From: Coccinella septempunctata
Taxonomy: Eukaryota; Arthropoda; Insecta; Coleoptera; Coccinellidae
Direction of reading: 5' to 3'
DNA length: 64,000 bases
Assembly (NCBI RefSeq): GCF_907165205.1
Contig: NC_058196.1
Location: 25,276,501-25,340,500 of the forward strand
Both the position numbers and the translations under genes were made by a program. The notes beneath the pieces were generated by a model. That model had not been told where the DNA came from and made no database searches. It worked only from the letters and a program-made list of their open reading frames with translations. Of the stretch, positions 51,141 through 64,000 are shown piece after piece; position 1 is the first letter of the stretch, and each line of letters opens with the position of its first letter.

Positions 51141-52233
51141 AACTAACAGTGAGTGAGTGAGTGAGCAGGAAGGGATATCATTGAATTTTCGTTTTATTCG
51201 CATGATCTTGAAAACCAAATAGATATCGTTATTAAGATTAATTGATTTTTGTAATTTTGCAACTAGCAATGAAGAAATTTTCAAAGTACAATTTTGGAAA
51301 ACTGATAAATAATTATATCTGCCTATATTTATGCAGAAAGATTATGGACCTCTGTTAGAGTAGTTAGTATTCAAAATTGTGGATGGATCTTTTGTGATCA
51401 GCTAACAAAAAAGTAATATTATCGTGTTCAAATTTGTGGTAATGTGAATAGTAATGATAGGTTAGTATTGATTAGCTAAATTCATGGATGGAGTTTTTTG
51501 AATGCTGTAAATGATGACATTTTGTTCAAAAATTTTTTTCTTATTACACTCTTTTTTTCCTGTACGACAAAACAGGTATTTTGCCGAAAAAATGGAAAAA
51601 GCGTATGAAAGGATCTAAGAAACCTTCTGTTGAAATATCAAAACTCACCCTGTACAGGTGCCATTTTGTAATATCGAATTTAGATTTCATTCTATAATTT
51701 TTTACATCCACTTTTTGTAAATGTTATTTTTTTAGAGGATCACCTTCAAATTTTTTCTGCCTATTCAATTTTAACAGAATATATTTCAAGTAACAATCAA
51801 ATTGAAAATTTAACAATGTTTCTATTAGACAATGCAACGAGTCACTCTTGGCAGTCGAAAAACCATGACCGTGTCGGAAAAGTGTCCAGAAAAGTTTAGT
51901 CTATGCTTTCAATCCTATTCTCGTTTTGGCAAATTTCCAATGCAACGTTCTAACCCGTGATTTTTCTTTTTCAGCTCAGTAAAATGGCCAAAGCTTACTC
52001 TTAAGCGTATCCCGACCAAATTTATACTTACTTAATATCTATAGTTCATAATATATACCAAGCATAACAAAGCCGCCTTTTTCTACTCTATAAAAATCAG
52101 TCTTCTATTCGATAATTACCAGTTTTTTATATAGTATTTATTCCGAAAGATGTTCAACTGATCGGTTCTGAAGGAATTGCATACTTTTTCTGGCTCATTT
52201 TTTATTTGAACGGGATAAAATATAGATTTGGTC

Positions 52234-55200
52234 ATGGCTGCTTCTGAGGGAAGATCACTGTCTGCTGCCGTATCCATACCACAGTGGATGAAGAATAAAA
52301 TGAACAAGTAAGTATTTGAAGCTTTATGTTTTATGAAAAAATAAAACTCATTTCACTTCACTAAAGCAATTTGAGAATAATAACGAGGAAAAATTTCATA
52401 TCATTTTAATTTCAATTTGATTTTGTGGAATAGAGGAGGAAAAAATAAACATCCCCTAAATTTTGACGGCTATCGTTTCATCATAACTATAACCAAAACA
52501 TAGGAAGTTTAATAAAACTCCCTAGCATTCAAAATGTGTCGTTAATATAGTTTTGATTATTGAATTTTCATTGTTTCAAAATATAATATATTAAATGGAA
52601 TTTTTTAGTAATTGCAAAAAAATGTTATCTTGAAAAGAATTGATAATATTTATGAAATATTATTGAGAAATCTTCCAAGTTCTAAACTTCCAAATAAAAA
52701 AATCGAGGATGATAATACTACTGGAAGATTGTTATCTAGTTAGTGTTTATTCATATCAAAGAATTGCAAATGAAACAGAGAAATGTCAAATTTAAAAGGA
52801 AAAATAATTCAATTTTGAATAGAGTCGAAATAGAGTATGGAATGTTTAAGTGTGGCAAAACAAACAATCAGAAGATTTGTATAAAATGCATCTCAATCGA
52901 AATACAGACAACCTATTTCCATTTCCCAGTAATACACAACATACTGGGTACTTTCGGGGTATTAATGTCGCAGTGAAAATTAATTTTTATTTTTATATGG
53001 ATAAATTAATACTGAGATTAATAACATTCAAATTAATGGAGAACTATGTCTGCAAATATATTTCTTGATATTTCTTTATTTTCTGCGACGAGATCTTTCA
53101 AATACATTTTCAATATTTGTTACCCTTTTTTTATTTGTGAATTTGAGTCTTATTGTTAATATAAATTCATATAAAAAATTACATGAGAAGAAATAATATT
53201 CCCAGACTTTTGTTATATAATAAATGTCAAACTGTTAAAGTTTTGATTAAGTTCTTTCGGTTTAAATTTTTCATAGAGCTTGATGTAAATTGATGGGGAT
53301 TATTTTTCTTAAATATATCACTTTTATCAAGAGGGAGAATCTGTTTCTGTTTGTTACTGATTTTTTTGTTTTTCTTTTTTTCATGAATCTCTAATTTATT
53401 TACTAATTTTTCATTTCTTTTATATATTATCTACAGTTGTTATATTTATTTTCACAAATTCTTAAACGTGATGATACTAATTTTTTCTCAATATGGAATG
53501 GAGAATTGAATGCGTGTAATATATTAATTTCAATTTCTAGTCCGTCGATAGAATTTTGCCAGCCGGTAAGTTACAGAAATCATTTGATAACGCAGTTAAA
53601 CGTTTTTTCGCCCTCTTAAATATAACTGGCACGACTCTGGACGTATCATCTGACTTAACCCGATAATTCCGGAATTTTTTCATCCGTATCTCGGTTCACT
53701 CGAATTTCTTATTACTCGAAACGTTTTGAGATGCATCTCGAATTGTTTAGTGCGCTATCATCATCTGTGATATTTATTAGCATTTAGTGATCCTACCGAT
53801 GATTGCGAAATACATTTATCGAATAATATTCTGAGCGCAGTTAGATACGCAGTTGACTCAGTCTTGAAAGTTGGGTACGAGGAATTTCCCAATGTTGAAA
53901 AGTGGAAAACTTTCGGTTAAGTGAGTATTGTTGTATTTTTGGAGTCATTTCCACAGTTTTCCGGATCTTATCTACGTATTTGAGCAATTGATTATCTTTT
54001 ATTTGTTCCTGTTGAGAAGAAATGTCTTTTTTTCTCTTAATGAAATACAAATAGGCATTCAAAGTCATTCGATGTACTACTCATTTATTCAATTATTATA
54101 TGGCACTTCGGAAATTCCGTGTTTTGGGTTCACTCGCTGTGTTAAATTTTCAATAATTGAAAAAGGCTAATCCCTAAAACATTTTGAGTGGACGTTAGTG
54201 AAGAAAGATGTTACAGATTTGAAACTTTAGTACTTGCATGGCTACAAGGGTAATCCAGACACTTTTATAAAAGCAGTCGTGAATAGAAATTCCTGGATTC
54301 ATATTTCATACTCGATTTCACAATTCCACGATAAGAAATATGGTTTATACTTTTCATTTTTGCCATGAAATTGATTTGAAATAAAATGTCTTTTTCACTT
54401 ATCAAAAGACTGGTTCCAACGAAAAACGTGAATTTTATGAGGTACTTATCGTACAAGTATAGAGATTGATGTATTTTCTAGATTTTATACTCCTCCGGTT
54501 AGGTATTGCAGAGTACATTCAATTCAAGGGCTCGAATTATCTGAATTTAAACTTCCATTCGTATTGATAGTGGGATAAATCGCTTGAGATGTTCTCCCTC
54601 AATTGTTTCTCCTTTCATTACGACAAAATTTTGTTTGGATATTCGAATCTGAGAGCATTAAAACGAACGTTTCCATTACATCTTGATAGCAATCAGATTC
54701 TCGCCAAATTCTTTTATATAACAGTGGTTACGAAAAGTTTTCCACATCGTTCAAGGTTTGTTCCACTGATTGACACGCTTTCTTTCTCTTAGACAATGCG
54801 ATTTTTGCGTTCTGATCAATGACTGATCAGTTGATGGATTATTCGCTAGTTTTAAACCTGGTTCTGTTTGACGAATTGCGATATGTGAGTTTATTGATAT
54901 TGCTGTAAGAATTTTTCACGAATCAGCCATCAGCTTGATTACCAAAAATTGGCTTAAACTGGTTCCACGATTTTTTATTTGGAGTTTAAAAATGATTTAG
55001 TGCTCTCATAGAATTTTTTATTGAGTTAACGATGATAACTTGTGTTCTAGATCTTTTGAAACCCTTGATAGGTACAATTTTATTGTTGCGAAAAGTTTAG
55101 GGGTATGTACCTAATACCGTCATTGAAACAATGAACCAATAAGGAGGCCGAAAGAAAATCATGACCTAAAAATATACACCTTGGCTTGGATACAATTTTG

Positions 55201-57790
55201 AAAATGAAGTATTTTTTCAACAGTTTTCCTTTCTTTGCAGGTTCGATTTCGAACAAAGCGCCTTCTCACCAACCGAAATAGACGACAGCTACCTGTTGTA
55301 TTATCGTTATCCAAGAGAGGAGGCAAAAGAGAACAACAACTCGACCATCAAGAAAGTGGACGCGTCTAAGTACACCTTACCCTGTCAGAAGTACCTGAGC
55401 AATGGAAACGGTGAGTTGAAACTTGAAATTCATTGGAAATTGTTGGAGGATAGAAGTCGTTTAGCTGTACAGGATGTGTACAACAACCAACTGATCACCA
55501 GTCTATTGTAAAGTGGCCTTATTGTGTGCCCAATTTTGCGCGATGTTTTTAAAACTATCTGAACCATGAGAGAGGTTCTGCTCTCTTGATGTTCAATATC
55601 AAAGAATATCGGCAATTCATAATAACACATATTATCGGTCAGGTTGCAAAACTCTCCCACAATGACGAAATAATAGAGGGAGATGAAAATTTGCAAATCG
55701 GCTGATGCAATCCTCGAAAAGAGACTCGGATCTCGGCTTCTAATTTTTCTTGCACGGGTACAAGGTCGGGAAAGCAGATTCGAAGATAGGCGGACATGAG
55801 ACGAACCTTTCACGACGTCACTAGCGGGAAGTGATCTCCGTATAATGTCACGGGATAATTATAATGGAGCAGGTGAATGCCGAGCGCGCGCTGGGAATTT
55901 TTCGAGAGCTACGTCGCTTTGTGTTCGCTCGAAATCTACGTTTATCCAAGGAAACATTTAGATTGAAGGTTCCCAAACGATGGTTATTGAACCCTGATGA
56001 GGTGTTATGGCGGAGTTGGAAATTGGAATTATTATTGCCTCAAAAACCATTTGTCCTTCTTATTACGTCTAATAATACATTAGTACCGTAGATTCGGGTG
56101 ACTTGTTACGATTTTGAAATTCAACTTGTCATATTTCGAAAACGGTGACCTATTTTCATGTGAGAAAGAGGTTCAAATATGCTAAATGACTCAGACTATT
56201 GATTAAGATATATACCATGCTTCAGAATTCTGATATAAATTTTGAAAAAAATAAATTATCCTTGTCCTAAGTCGCCCACCGATTTGGGAGGCTAGGCACA
56301 CAGTTTAAAATCCATTTATTTCTCAACTCTCAAATGAATAAGGTGACTTAAGACAGTGTATAGTTTTGAAAAATTAGAATTTGTGGTTATATAGTTGAAA
56401 TTCGGTAAGGAAATTAAATTATAAACTCCTATTACAGCGAAAGTAAATATATTGCAACTCAAATGTAAAAAAACTAAATAAAACAGGGGAACTTTGAATT
56501 CTTTCATTCTTTGGTGATTCCTTTGTGGAAATAACGTAAATAATAATATCCTGCGAAAAATCGGCATATTTCCTGCTGCCAATGCGCCGCTTGTATCTAT
56601 TCGGCATTGTCCCAAGACATCCTATGAAACAATAAAATAAATGAATAAGATCCGTGTTGCCGTTTAATTTGTAAACAACCTTGTTTCATGACATATCTAA
56701 TATCCCAATATCCCACGTATCCAGAAAAAAAAAAACATGCACAAAGTGAAACACATGTATAGGACACTAGAAAGTATGAAGGCCATAAAAAACGCGCTTT
56801 TACTCTCCTGTCAATTCAAACGCTCTGGTCAGGGCAAACTCAACAGGAATTAATTGTTAAACTAACCGAAAAGACGCTACACAATCTTATCAAGTTTTCC
56901 TCTTCACTCATAAATGGTAAGAAACAAAGAAATCTGCAAGGGTGGTAATTGTTCCAAGTTACAGGACTGTCCCAAGTCCGCCGAATCTACTGGTATAATT
57001 TATTTATCTGTAGAAATTAACAGTTTCCAAACTGAAAAAGAATAAAGTATGCAATAAGTTGAATATTAGTTTAGACAGTACTAATCAACCGTCATTTTCG
57101 AACAGTTTTTAATTGATTTTTTACTTGAATTGAAATTGAAGTTACTTGTAACAATGGTGGATGTTGTACATATCAAAATCAGCCGATAAGGTCTCCTCAT
57201 ATGACGTGAGACATCCAAAATTAAAGTTTTTTGAATTTTTTTCAGATTGCGCAACAGCGCAACGTGTAGTGTACCCCATCCAGGCGAAAACAAAATCCAG
57301 CGGTGTCGATGACGGCTTCAAAGGAGAAGCCGCCAAATGCGGCAGCTCCATCATCAGTTTGGCCAACATGATGGTCTCCGGTAAGATTGTGAGAGGGTTC
57401 GACGTTGCACCCGAAGGGCAGAACCCCGCGGACAAACCGCCCCAAGGTTTCGACCCCATGATGCGAAGGGGAAGCAAATCTCTACCTGCTTCTCCTCTGG
57501 GCTCGCCCAGGGAGTCGCCGAAAGCACGCAAGAAATACAACAAATATTTCACGGGTGCTTTCGTCGATTCGGACGCCAAACACCAGGGCAGCTGGATTCT
57601 GTCGAACTTGCTCGCTAAAAGGGAAACCGTCTCGCAGTCTTGCGATCTGATCGCGGAAGAAGAAAGCGAGGATACAAAGAGCCTTCACCCGGAAGAATTC
57701 ATAAAGCCTGTGATGAAGAAGAAGTCGACACTCGTGCCAAAACCATCTGAATTGAGGGAGATGAATTTCTGGTCACCAACTTCTATGTAA
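52234..57790 (+). CDS. Unrecognised 262-residue protein, three exons
   Basis: Exons are 52234-52307, 55241-55410 and 57246-57790. The first has a good start context (gtcATGG) and a GTAAGT donor leaving phase 2. The second enters in phase 2 and leaves in phase 1. The third enters in phase 1 and ends at TAA. The protein starts MAASEGRSLSAAVSIPQWMK. It carries a YLLYYRYPREE block and a Ser-Pro-rich stretch at 160-173 (SLPASPLGSPRESPK), which suggests proline-directed phosphorylation. A likely conserved core follows at about 176-205 (KKYNKYFTGAF, QGSWILSNLLAKRE). There is no membrane span or signal peptide. The last exon is clearly GC-richer than the introns. AATAAA is at 58176. I do not recognise the family, but exon phasing and codon use argue strongly that it is real. 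Confidence 0.8.
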
Positions 57791-58175
57791 AGATATTCGT
57801 TTTTAACACAGTTCACAATTTTTGGTTATCATGTCGACAAAGCACCATGTGTTAAGTTAAGAACCAATTTTGTAACTTGTTAAATTTTTCAACAATGACG
57901 AATCATATTTGTTTATAGAACTTTTTTCAAGACTACTCATGAATATCTCGATTTGTGTTTTATCCTTGCAATGATTAATAAGTTGGTTGAATGCAATTTC
58001 TAGAAATTTTGTAAATATGTTTTCTTAACATTAGTTTTTCCCAGATTTCTCTCAGTATTTAGGTTATGAACATCTTTTCTGATTGTAACCTACTTTTTTC
58101 TGATCTTTTTATTTATTTTTTTTTTGGTAATCATCTGATTAGTAGATTTAAGGATGTGTAGGTGCGAAATCATTT

Positions 58176-58181
58176 AATAAA
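58176..58181 (+). terminator. Poly(A) signal AATAAA
   Basis: The hexamer lies 386 bp after the stop of the 262-residue protein gene and is followed by a second overlapping copy. Confidence 0.5.
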
Positions 58182-58858
58182 TAAAAATAATCTTATTTTA
58201 TGTGATTAATTGTTTCATTATCCCAGCAACCCCCTGAGAAAAGCAAATATCTGGCAAATTCCTCCGACCACTATGTCGACTTCATGCCAGGAGACATGAT
58301 AAATTCACAAAAATTCGAACCAAAAAAAATTCAGTATGTTGGTATCTCAGTACTGTTTTCCATTGACGCAATTGGAGATTTAGTCAAATAATTGCTGTAT
58401 ATTGCTAAATAAAAGCGACAAAATATAAGTCGTATCAAATCCATCAAGAAAAAGTAGATGCTCACCATAGTTTCGGTCTTATTAGACCCCCTCAGAGAAC
58501 AACCTTCACCTTGATGAAAAACGTCTAAGAATTGATGGCCCCTGCTAGTAGGCACAGTAGGCAAAAAATACAAAATGAAACAAATGTGAAAAATAATCTG
58601 ATAATTGCATAGAAGTATATTTCTTCGATTTGCTTCATTGATCTTTTCGAAAATAACTAGCTGAGAATCAAATCTATGCTGAACACAGCGTTGAATAATG
58701 AGATTGATCAGGTCTTCAGTTTCTCAGAATTCTCCGTAAAATTCGCACTGAAGCACTCGAAAAATTTCAACATTTTTATGATCAAACAGTTTAGGAGCAC
58801 CCAATAAAACTATTACGGCCCTGTGCGGACTTACACCTGTTTGTATCCTTAAAACTTT
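58182..58858. other. Intergenic sequence upstream of CEP290
   Basis: No exon was recognised between the poly(A) signal of the preceding gene and the CEP290 promoter region. The last 70 bp before the X-box is somewhat richer in GC. Confidence 0.5.
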
Positions 58859-58871
58859 GTCACCTAGCAAC
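58859..58871 (+). promoter_or_regulatory. RFX X-box upstream of CEP290
   Basis: The sequence GTCACC-T-AGCAAC fits the RFX X-box consensus (GTNRCC, 0-3 bases, RGYAAC) with a 1-bp spacer. It lies 117 bp before the CEP290 start codon, the usual distance for X-boxes of ciliary genes in flies and worms. Binding is inferred. Confidence 0.65.
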
Positions 58872-58987
58872 AATTGTAAACAAACAACTCCCAATCTAAG
58901 CAACGTGTGCTGACATTACTCATAACTCGTGAATGCCAAATCGGCACTTCTCGAATCAGTAAGAAAAAGTTTCCAAAAAATTCGGAA

Positions 58988-61900
58988 ATGAGTCTCGATT
59001 GGAAATACATCCTGTCTGTAAGTCCTGAAGATTTGAGTGATGAGGAGAAGGACGATCTGTACAATACCATCACGTGGTTTGATTGCGACAAAGAGGAACC
59101 TAATTTGGAACAGAGCAAGGTGCTGTTAAAAATAAGCCAGGAAATCCTAAAGTACAAAGGGGAACAGGTAGAAACTCTGCTGCACGAGCTCGATGAAGTT
59201 GCTATTAAACAAGGCGAAGAGGAGGCTAGGAAAATCGAGTCTGATGCTGAATTGCGAAGCGCTAGATCTAGAAAATCTAGCACTATAGAGATAGAAAGTG
59301 AGTTTTTCGACCATACTCAGCTGCCCTTATTTTATGAAATTACCAACAGAATTCAATTGAAAAATTATATCATTTCCGCAAAAAAAAGTTTAATACTGAT
59401 TTAATTTTATAAGGCCCCATCTAAAAATACAAAAAAAAGATTATCAAAATAATATACATACATTATATTTCAAAGAGGATATGCAAAGGCATGAAAAGTT
59501 TTCATTTATTAGTATAATTTTTCATCTTCATTCCTAGATCTAGAACAGAAGTACAACGAAATGAAATCAAAATATAAAAAGCAGCAGAGGTTGAATCAGA
59601 AAAGCCTTCAAGAGATAGAGGCGGTAAGTAAGTGCTGAATTAATAACGATACTCATATTAATAAAGGTTTTTTCTCGACTATCGCCAATATGTTATGTAC
59701 AATAGTTTCAACTTGTTCAGGAGGCCAGTTTCAGTTCATCCCGAGTATTTTATAAACCCCGAAATCAATGAATAAAAAATATCGATAATACAGATCTATT
59801 GAAAAAGGAAAAATTGAAACTGAACTCAGAAGACAAAAAAATAAAACAAAATGCGATTCATATAATTCAAACATCGTCCACCAAAAGTCGTTATTGCTTT
59901 ATTCATTATCATTATGGATAATTTATCATCAATGCAATTTTTTTTTCTCGTCTTGCTTATTTTTGGTATCCCAACATTGCACAATTGTTGCAAAAAGTCT
60001 TTTCCAGCTCACTAAGACAGTGAAATCACTGGAAATAGAAAAGCGTCAGTTGGAACACGAGCTGGCAGCTAAAATGGATGGAAGTGAATCATCCGAGTTA
60101 TCAGAAACTGTCAAGGATCAGCACAGAGAGCTGGTAGAAACAGTGCATAACAAGAACAAGCAGTTGTCCGACCTTTTGCACGATATCGAGGTAGGTTTGT
60201 AGCTGGTTGAGCTCTTAAGCTCAGACTTTTATGATGAAGCATATGTTTTTTAGGAAGTGGAAAAAGAAAATATAGTACTGAGAGAAAAGTTGGCTGTTGT
60301 CCGAGATGAACTTGCCTCTGCTACTTTGGAGATCCAAGGGCAAACAGAAAGGCTGTCCGCTTTGGATATTCAAGTGAAAGATGCGAGAGGTAAGGAAAAT
60401 ATCAATTGTCCTAGCAGTCCTTACAGACACATAGTTCGTTATGTTAATTCGTAGATACGATCAAGAAAGTGAACATCGACAACGAACTGCTTCAGGAAGA
60501 GATACAGGAATTGAATGACCAAAAGGCTAAAATGGAAGAACATCTTATGGAGTTTACAGAGGAAATAAACAAACGTATAGAAGAATGGCAGGTAAAATAA
60601 TCCTTCTCGTCCTGTATGAAAAATAGAGAACTACTTACTCCACTTGGGCCAGTAATCAGTACCTATCTGCATCGTTAATTTAAATTCGTGTATAAAAGTT
60701 CTCATGAAAAATGCCTTGTTTTCGAAATACTTGCACGTGAGACAGTAACTTCACTTAGATATGAATAACTTATTTTGATACGTCCAGAAAGTGCTGTTGG
60801 AAAAGGATAACGAGATAAGGGACTTGAGATCCAGGACCTCTCAAGTCAGCAGGCCCTCATCTTCCACATCGTCACCGAAACACGACCAACCTCATCTAGC
60901 GGCTCTGCAAAAGCTTCTAACAGAAAGAGATTCCCAACTCATGGAACTCCAGAGCAAGCTGGAGGATGCAGTGAAGGAGATGGAGGTGAGCACTCGCCTC
61001 ATCGAAGACCTGAAGGGGGAGAAAGAAGAGAAGAACAAGATTATTTCAGAATTGAACGCCGTAAGGAGAGAACTGAAGAAGCAGTTGAAAGCTACGCACG
61101 AAAGAGGGCAGAAATTGCAGGAGGAAGTGGAGTATGCCGAGAAGATCGCGGAGGAAAAGGACTTGGAGGTATGATAGTCTAACGGGGCCTTCACCTCATC
61201 TACAGTATTTTTTTTCCTTCGAGAAGCTCCAGAACATAATCGCCAACTTGGCAGGGTCGGATCGCCTAGACGAAGCGCAATTATTGAGACAGCTCCAGGA
61301 TATGAGAGCTTTGAACAGAATGAACGAAAAACAAATAACGAGTTTGGTCAAAAATGCGAACAAACTACAGGACGCCTGCGATCAGATGGCGAAGGAAAAT
61401 GCGTTCTTGAGGTGAGTTCTGACGATAATTTTGCGTGAAATTTTTGACGCAGTCTTCTCCAGGGAAAAGCTGGGACTATCAGAGGAAGAAACCCTGAACG
61501 TGCCCAACTATCAGAGTAAACACAAACAGTACAAGAAGGAGCTGCTGAGGCTGAAGAAGAAAGTTTTACAGTTCGAAGAGGAGAACATAAACCTTCGTAC
61601 GGAGGTGAAGAATTTGAGTCGCATCAATGGTATGCTCCGGGAAGAAATATCTGAAGATGGTACAGGAAGGGCTGTGAAAATTAAACAGGTAGAATTTCCT
61701 AAGACTTCACTTTTCCTCTTGGTTATTTCGGGTTTTCAATGACCTCTCCATATTTTCTTTTCTGTTCTAAGGACGAATCTATTATGAAAGACTCTGGCGC
61801 TACTCATTCTCTGGATGAACAGGATAAAACAATGGATATCGATCTTTCCCTGAGTTTAGGAGAAATAAAAAACGATAACGAAAAAAGAACGAGAGAAGAA

Positions 61901-64000
61901 AAAATGATAGATGAACAAATAAAAGCCTTATGCGAGGAGAATGAGGCGCTTCGAAAAGGCATGCACGAGATTTTAAACACTCTCAACGCCAAGAAAGGTG
62001 AGAACTGGCTGCGATCTCTTCATTTCCCCCTCTATATTACGTTTGGATTTCGCAGAAAATTCCCTGAAGGAGATAAAATCGGAGACCTTCGAGAAACTTT
62101 TAAGGGCTCTGGACGTCAAACATATATCCGGTTGGTACCACCCTGCCATGAGGCTCCAGGCTGAGGTCCATAATGTGGAAGGGATCAACAAAGAACTCAG
62201 AGAACAACTTCGTATATGCAGGTGATTTATAATTGGTTTCGTCGAGAATAAATATATCTCAACATTTTTTTCTTTTAAGGAATGAACTGGAAGAATTGAG
62301 GAACGAGAGACAGGAGAATCTCATCCTTCTAAGCAAGAGATCTTCTGTGTCAAGCCCACGACATCTGGCTCAATCTACCGCACTCAGAGATATGAGGACT
62401 CTGGAAAGTTTGAACGAGAACGTTGACCAACTTCTTGAGGTAATGAAAAACTAGGTTGCCAACTCTCCCTGAATATACCAGTAACTTATTCCAACAGCAA
62501 TCCTCAACAGACGCCAAAGTTTGCGAGGAAATCGCCAATAAGATGAGCGACTTCAACAAGGACTTCGCTGCTCTGGAGAAACAGCTAGAAGACCTCTACC
62601 AGCAGTCTCTCGAAGAGAAGAAAACGTCGGAGCAGAGCATATCCCGGCTGGAAACCAAGAACTCGGAGCTGGAGCGTCAGGTTAAAACGCTGGAAGAACA
62701 GCTGAAGGTCTTCATGGAGGACGCCGAGGTCGAAGAAACGGTCAAGAAACTGGCGGAGTTGACCGGGCAGAACGTCCAGGCTAACCTCAAGAGAGACTTC
62801 TTGGAGACAGAGTGCGCGAAGTTGGAGGACAAGGTCGACGGTTTGCGGAGGAATCTTTTGGCGGCCGAAACTGAGTTCTCGAAGAGGCTGTCCGAGTTCA
62901 GCAGAAACGAAAAGACCCTAAGGAACCGCGTCAGGTCGATGGAGAGCAGGCTGGAGAGCACGGTGAGCCTGGAGGACCATCAGAAGATCAGGAAGGAACT
63001 GGAGAATTTGACGGTGAAGTATAGGGAATTGACGGGAGATTACAAGAGGCTGACCGAGAATCATCAGGCGGAGATGGAGATGATTCAGAAGTGAGTTTTA
63101 TTTGAATAATCTCTAGCAAAGTCGTCAGGAAGACAGCATTGAGCAGGCTGTAATCTTTTATATTAAGAATGTATTTCAGTTTCTCCAGTGTGGGGGTAAC
63201 TAGCGGGACGAAGGAGATTAAAAAAATCGTTGGAATTGACTCTTTCTTTGCCTGTTGGATGCCTCTTGCCTCAACAATCATTGAGCCATTTGATCCATCC
63301 TAAAATCGGCAAAGTTTTTTACAAAACCTATCAGATTTATAGCTCCGTAATGATGTGTATTTATTACCTCACAGGAACATTGCTATACAGTCTGAATGCT
63401 TTAGTCTACGAATTTCCTGGAGTCACATTTTAATATTTTGGCATGCTATAAAATTTGATATCCTTTAAGAACCGCTCGGAAACTCTCTGCAGATCCAAAC
63501 AAATGACCGAAGAAGAAAAACGGGAATACAAGAACAAACTGAACGAGTGCCTCAGCAAACTGAAGGAGGCCGACTCTTCATCGTCCGTCGACGAGAACAT
63601 TCAGAGCCTGTCCAAAAAACTGTCCGAGTGCGAGGTGAACGTGATCGGGGAGAGGCAAAGGGCCAACCACATCAACAACCTGTACGAGCTGGTTAAGGAA
63701 CAGCTGAACAAGTCGGAGGAGCGTTTTAGGGAGTACGAGACCCACACCAAGGACATCATGCACAAGAATCTCGAGCTGCAGGGTCAGCTGAAGGAGGCGG
63801 AAGACAAGCTGTGCTGTTACGTGGACGCGGAGCTCTACAGAGGCTCGCAGGAGGAGTACCAGAAAGCGTTGGAAAGGGTGAACGAATTGGTGGAGATGGT
63901 TGGAAAGTTGCAGGAAGAGAAAAACGTGAGTATGGTCATCTTTTTGTTAAGTCTCGACGGGTTTCACCTTTGATCAGGTTTCAGAAGCAAACAGACAGAC
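58988..64000 (+). CDS. Cep290: CEP290, centrosomal/ciliary transition-zone coiled-coil protein, N-terminal ~1,080 residues
   Basis: CEP290 links microtubules to membrane at the ciliary transition zone. Exons are 58988-59297, 59538-59623, 60008-60190, 60254-60389, 60455-60591, 60788-61168, 61224-61411, 61463-61688, 61772-61997, 62056-62221, 62280-62439, 62498-63090, 63493-63925 and from 63985 beyond the window, all in phase. The start MSLDWKYILSVSPEDLSDEE matches the family N-terminus. Further family landmarks are TERDSQLMELQSKLEDAVKE with the RLIEDLK that follows, ENAFLREKLGLSEEE with YKKELLRLKKKV, and ERQRANHINNLYELVKEQL. Nearly all of it is coiled coil. The human protein is 2,479 residues, so somewhat under half is present. 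The gene lies in insect DNA, where such proteins serve chordotonal and olfactory cilia and sperm. Confidence 0.93.

Larger units (their letters stand above)
46843..52233. other. Gene-poor stretch, 46.8-52.2 kb
   Basis: It presumably holds the promoter of the F-box gene at its left end. Three weak small-gene candidates at 49194-49381, 50290-50466 and 50913-51140 are given separately. Otherwise it is AT-rich and without clear signal. A lone TACAGG-type end (ctcaccctgtacagg) stands near 51645. Confidence 0.45.

Noticed and set aside
53437..53619. Plus-strand frame ending near a GTAAGT, considered as an exon of the 262-residue gene
   Set aside because: The exons at 52307 and 55241 already join in phase; adding this one breaks the frame.

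Overview
The window reads as nuclear DNA of an insect. It is AT-rich, with compact introns mostly of GT..AG type, long gene-free stretches, many small inverted-repeat transposons, and genes that are orthologues of animal genes. The repeat families look beetle-like, perhaps ladybird; that is an impression from the repeats and was not tested. No prokaryotic feature, virus-derived gene, tRNA, rRNA or CRISPR array was recognised.

Layout: (1) 401-6433, minus strand: the stress-granule protein Rasputin/G3BP, from its start codon through the NTF2-like domain and most of the RRM. The last exon or exons lie before base 1. Its introns carry two small inverted-repeat elements and an extra in-frame exon. 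(2) 7304-13355, plus strand: an 18- to 19-exon gene for an all-helical protein of about 1,140 residues, perhaps BRAT1-like. It is divergent from rin across a shared promoter region and has one GC-AG intron. (3) 13.5-14.8 kb: a short insertion-like block and the 3' end of a dead non-LTR retrotransposon. (4) 14888-15426, minus strand: the last two exons of an unrecognised gene, with a possible further exon at 30.7-30.85 kb. (5) 15.5-40 kb: gene-poor and rich in mobile elements. It holds a GC-rich 40-bp tandem repeat, an 85-bp direct repeat, a TIR element with a hAT-type MITE nested inside it, another TIR element, a mariner remnant and a foldback element.

(6) 40127-40345, plus strand: a 72-residue single-pass membrane micropeptide. 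(7) 41252-42079, minus strand: Bigmax/MLX, complete. (8) 44924-46842, minus strand: an FBXO28 orthologue, complete. (9) 46.9-52.2 kb: mostly empty, with a few weak small-gene candidates. (10) 52234-57790, plus strand: a three-exon gene for a 262-residue phosphoprotein-like protein, not identified. (11) 58988 to the window end, plus strand: the first ~1,080 residues of the ciliary transition-zone protein CEP290. A good RFX X-box lies 117 bp upstream of its start codon.

The genes do not form a functional unit; this is ordinary animal gene order. The points most worth following up are the X-box of CEP290, the phase-0 extra exon of rin, the GC-AG intron, the nested and foldback transposons, and the two unrecognised proteins whose exons join cleanly in phase. 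Exon limits come from reading splice sites and frame by eye, with no transcript data.
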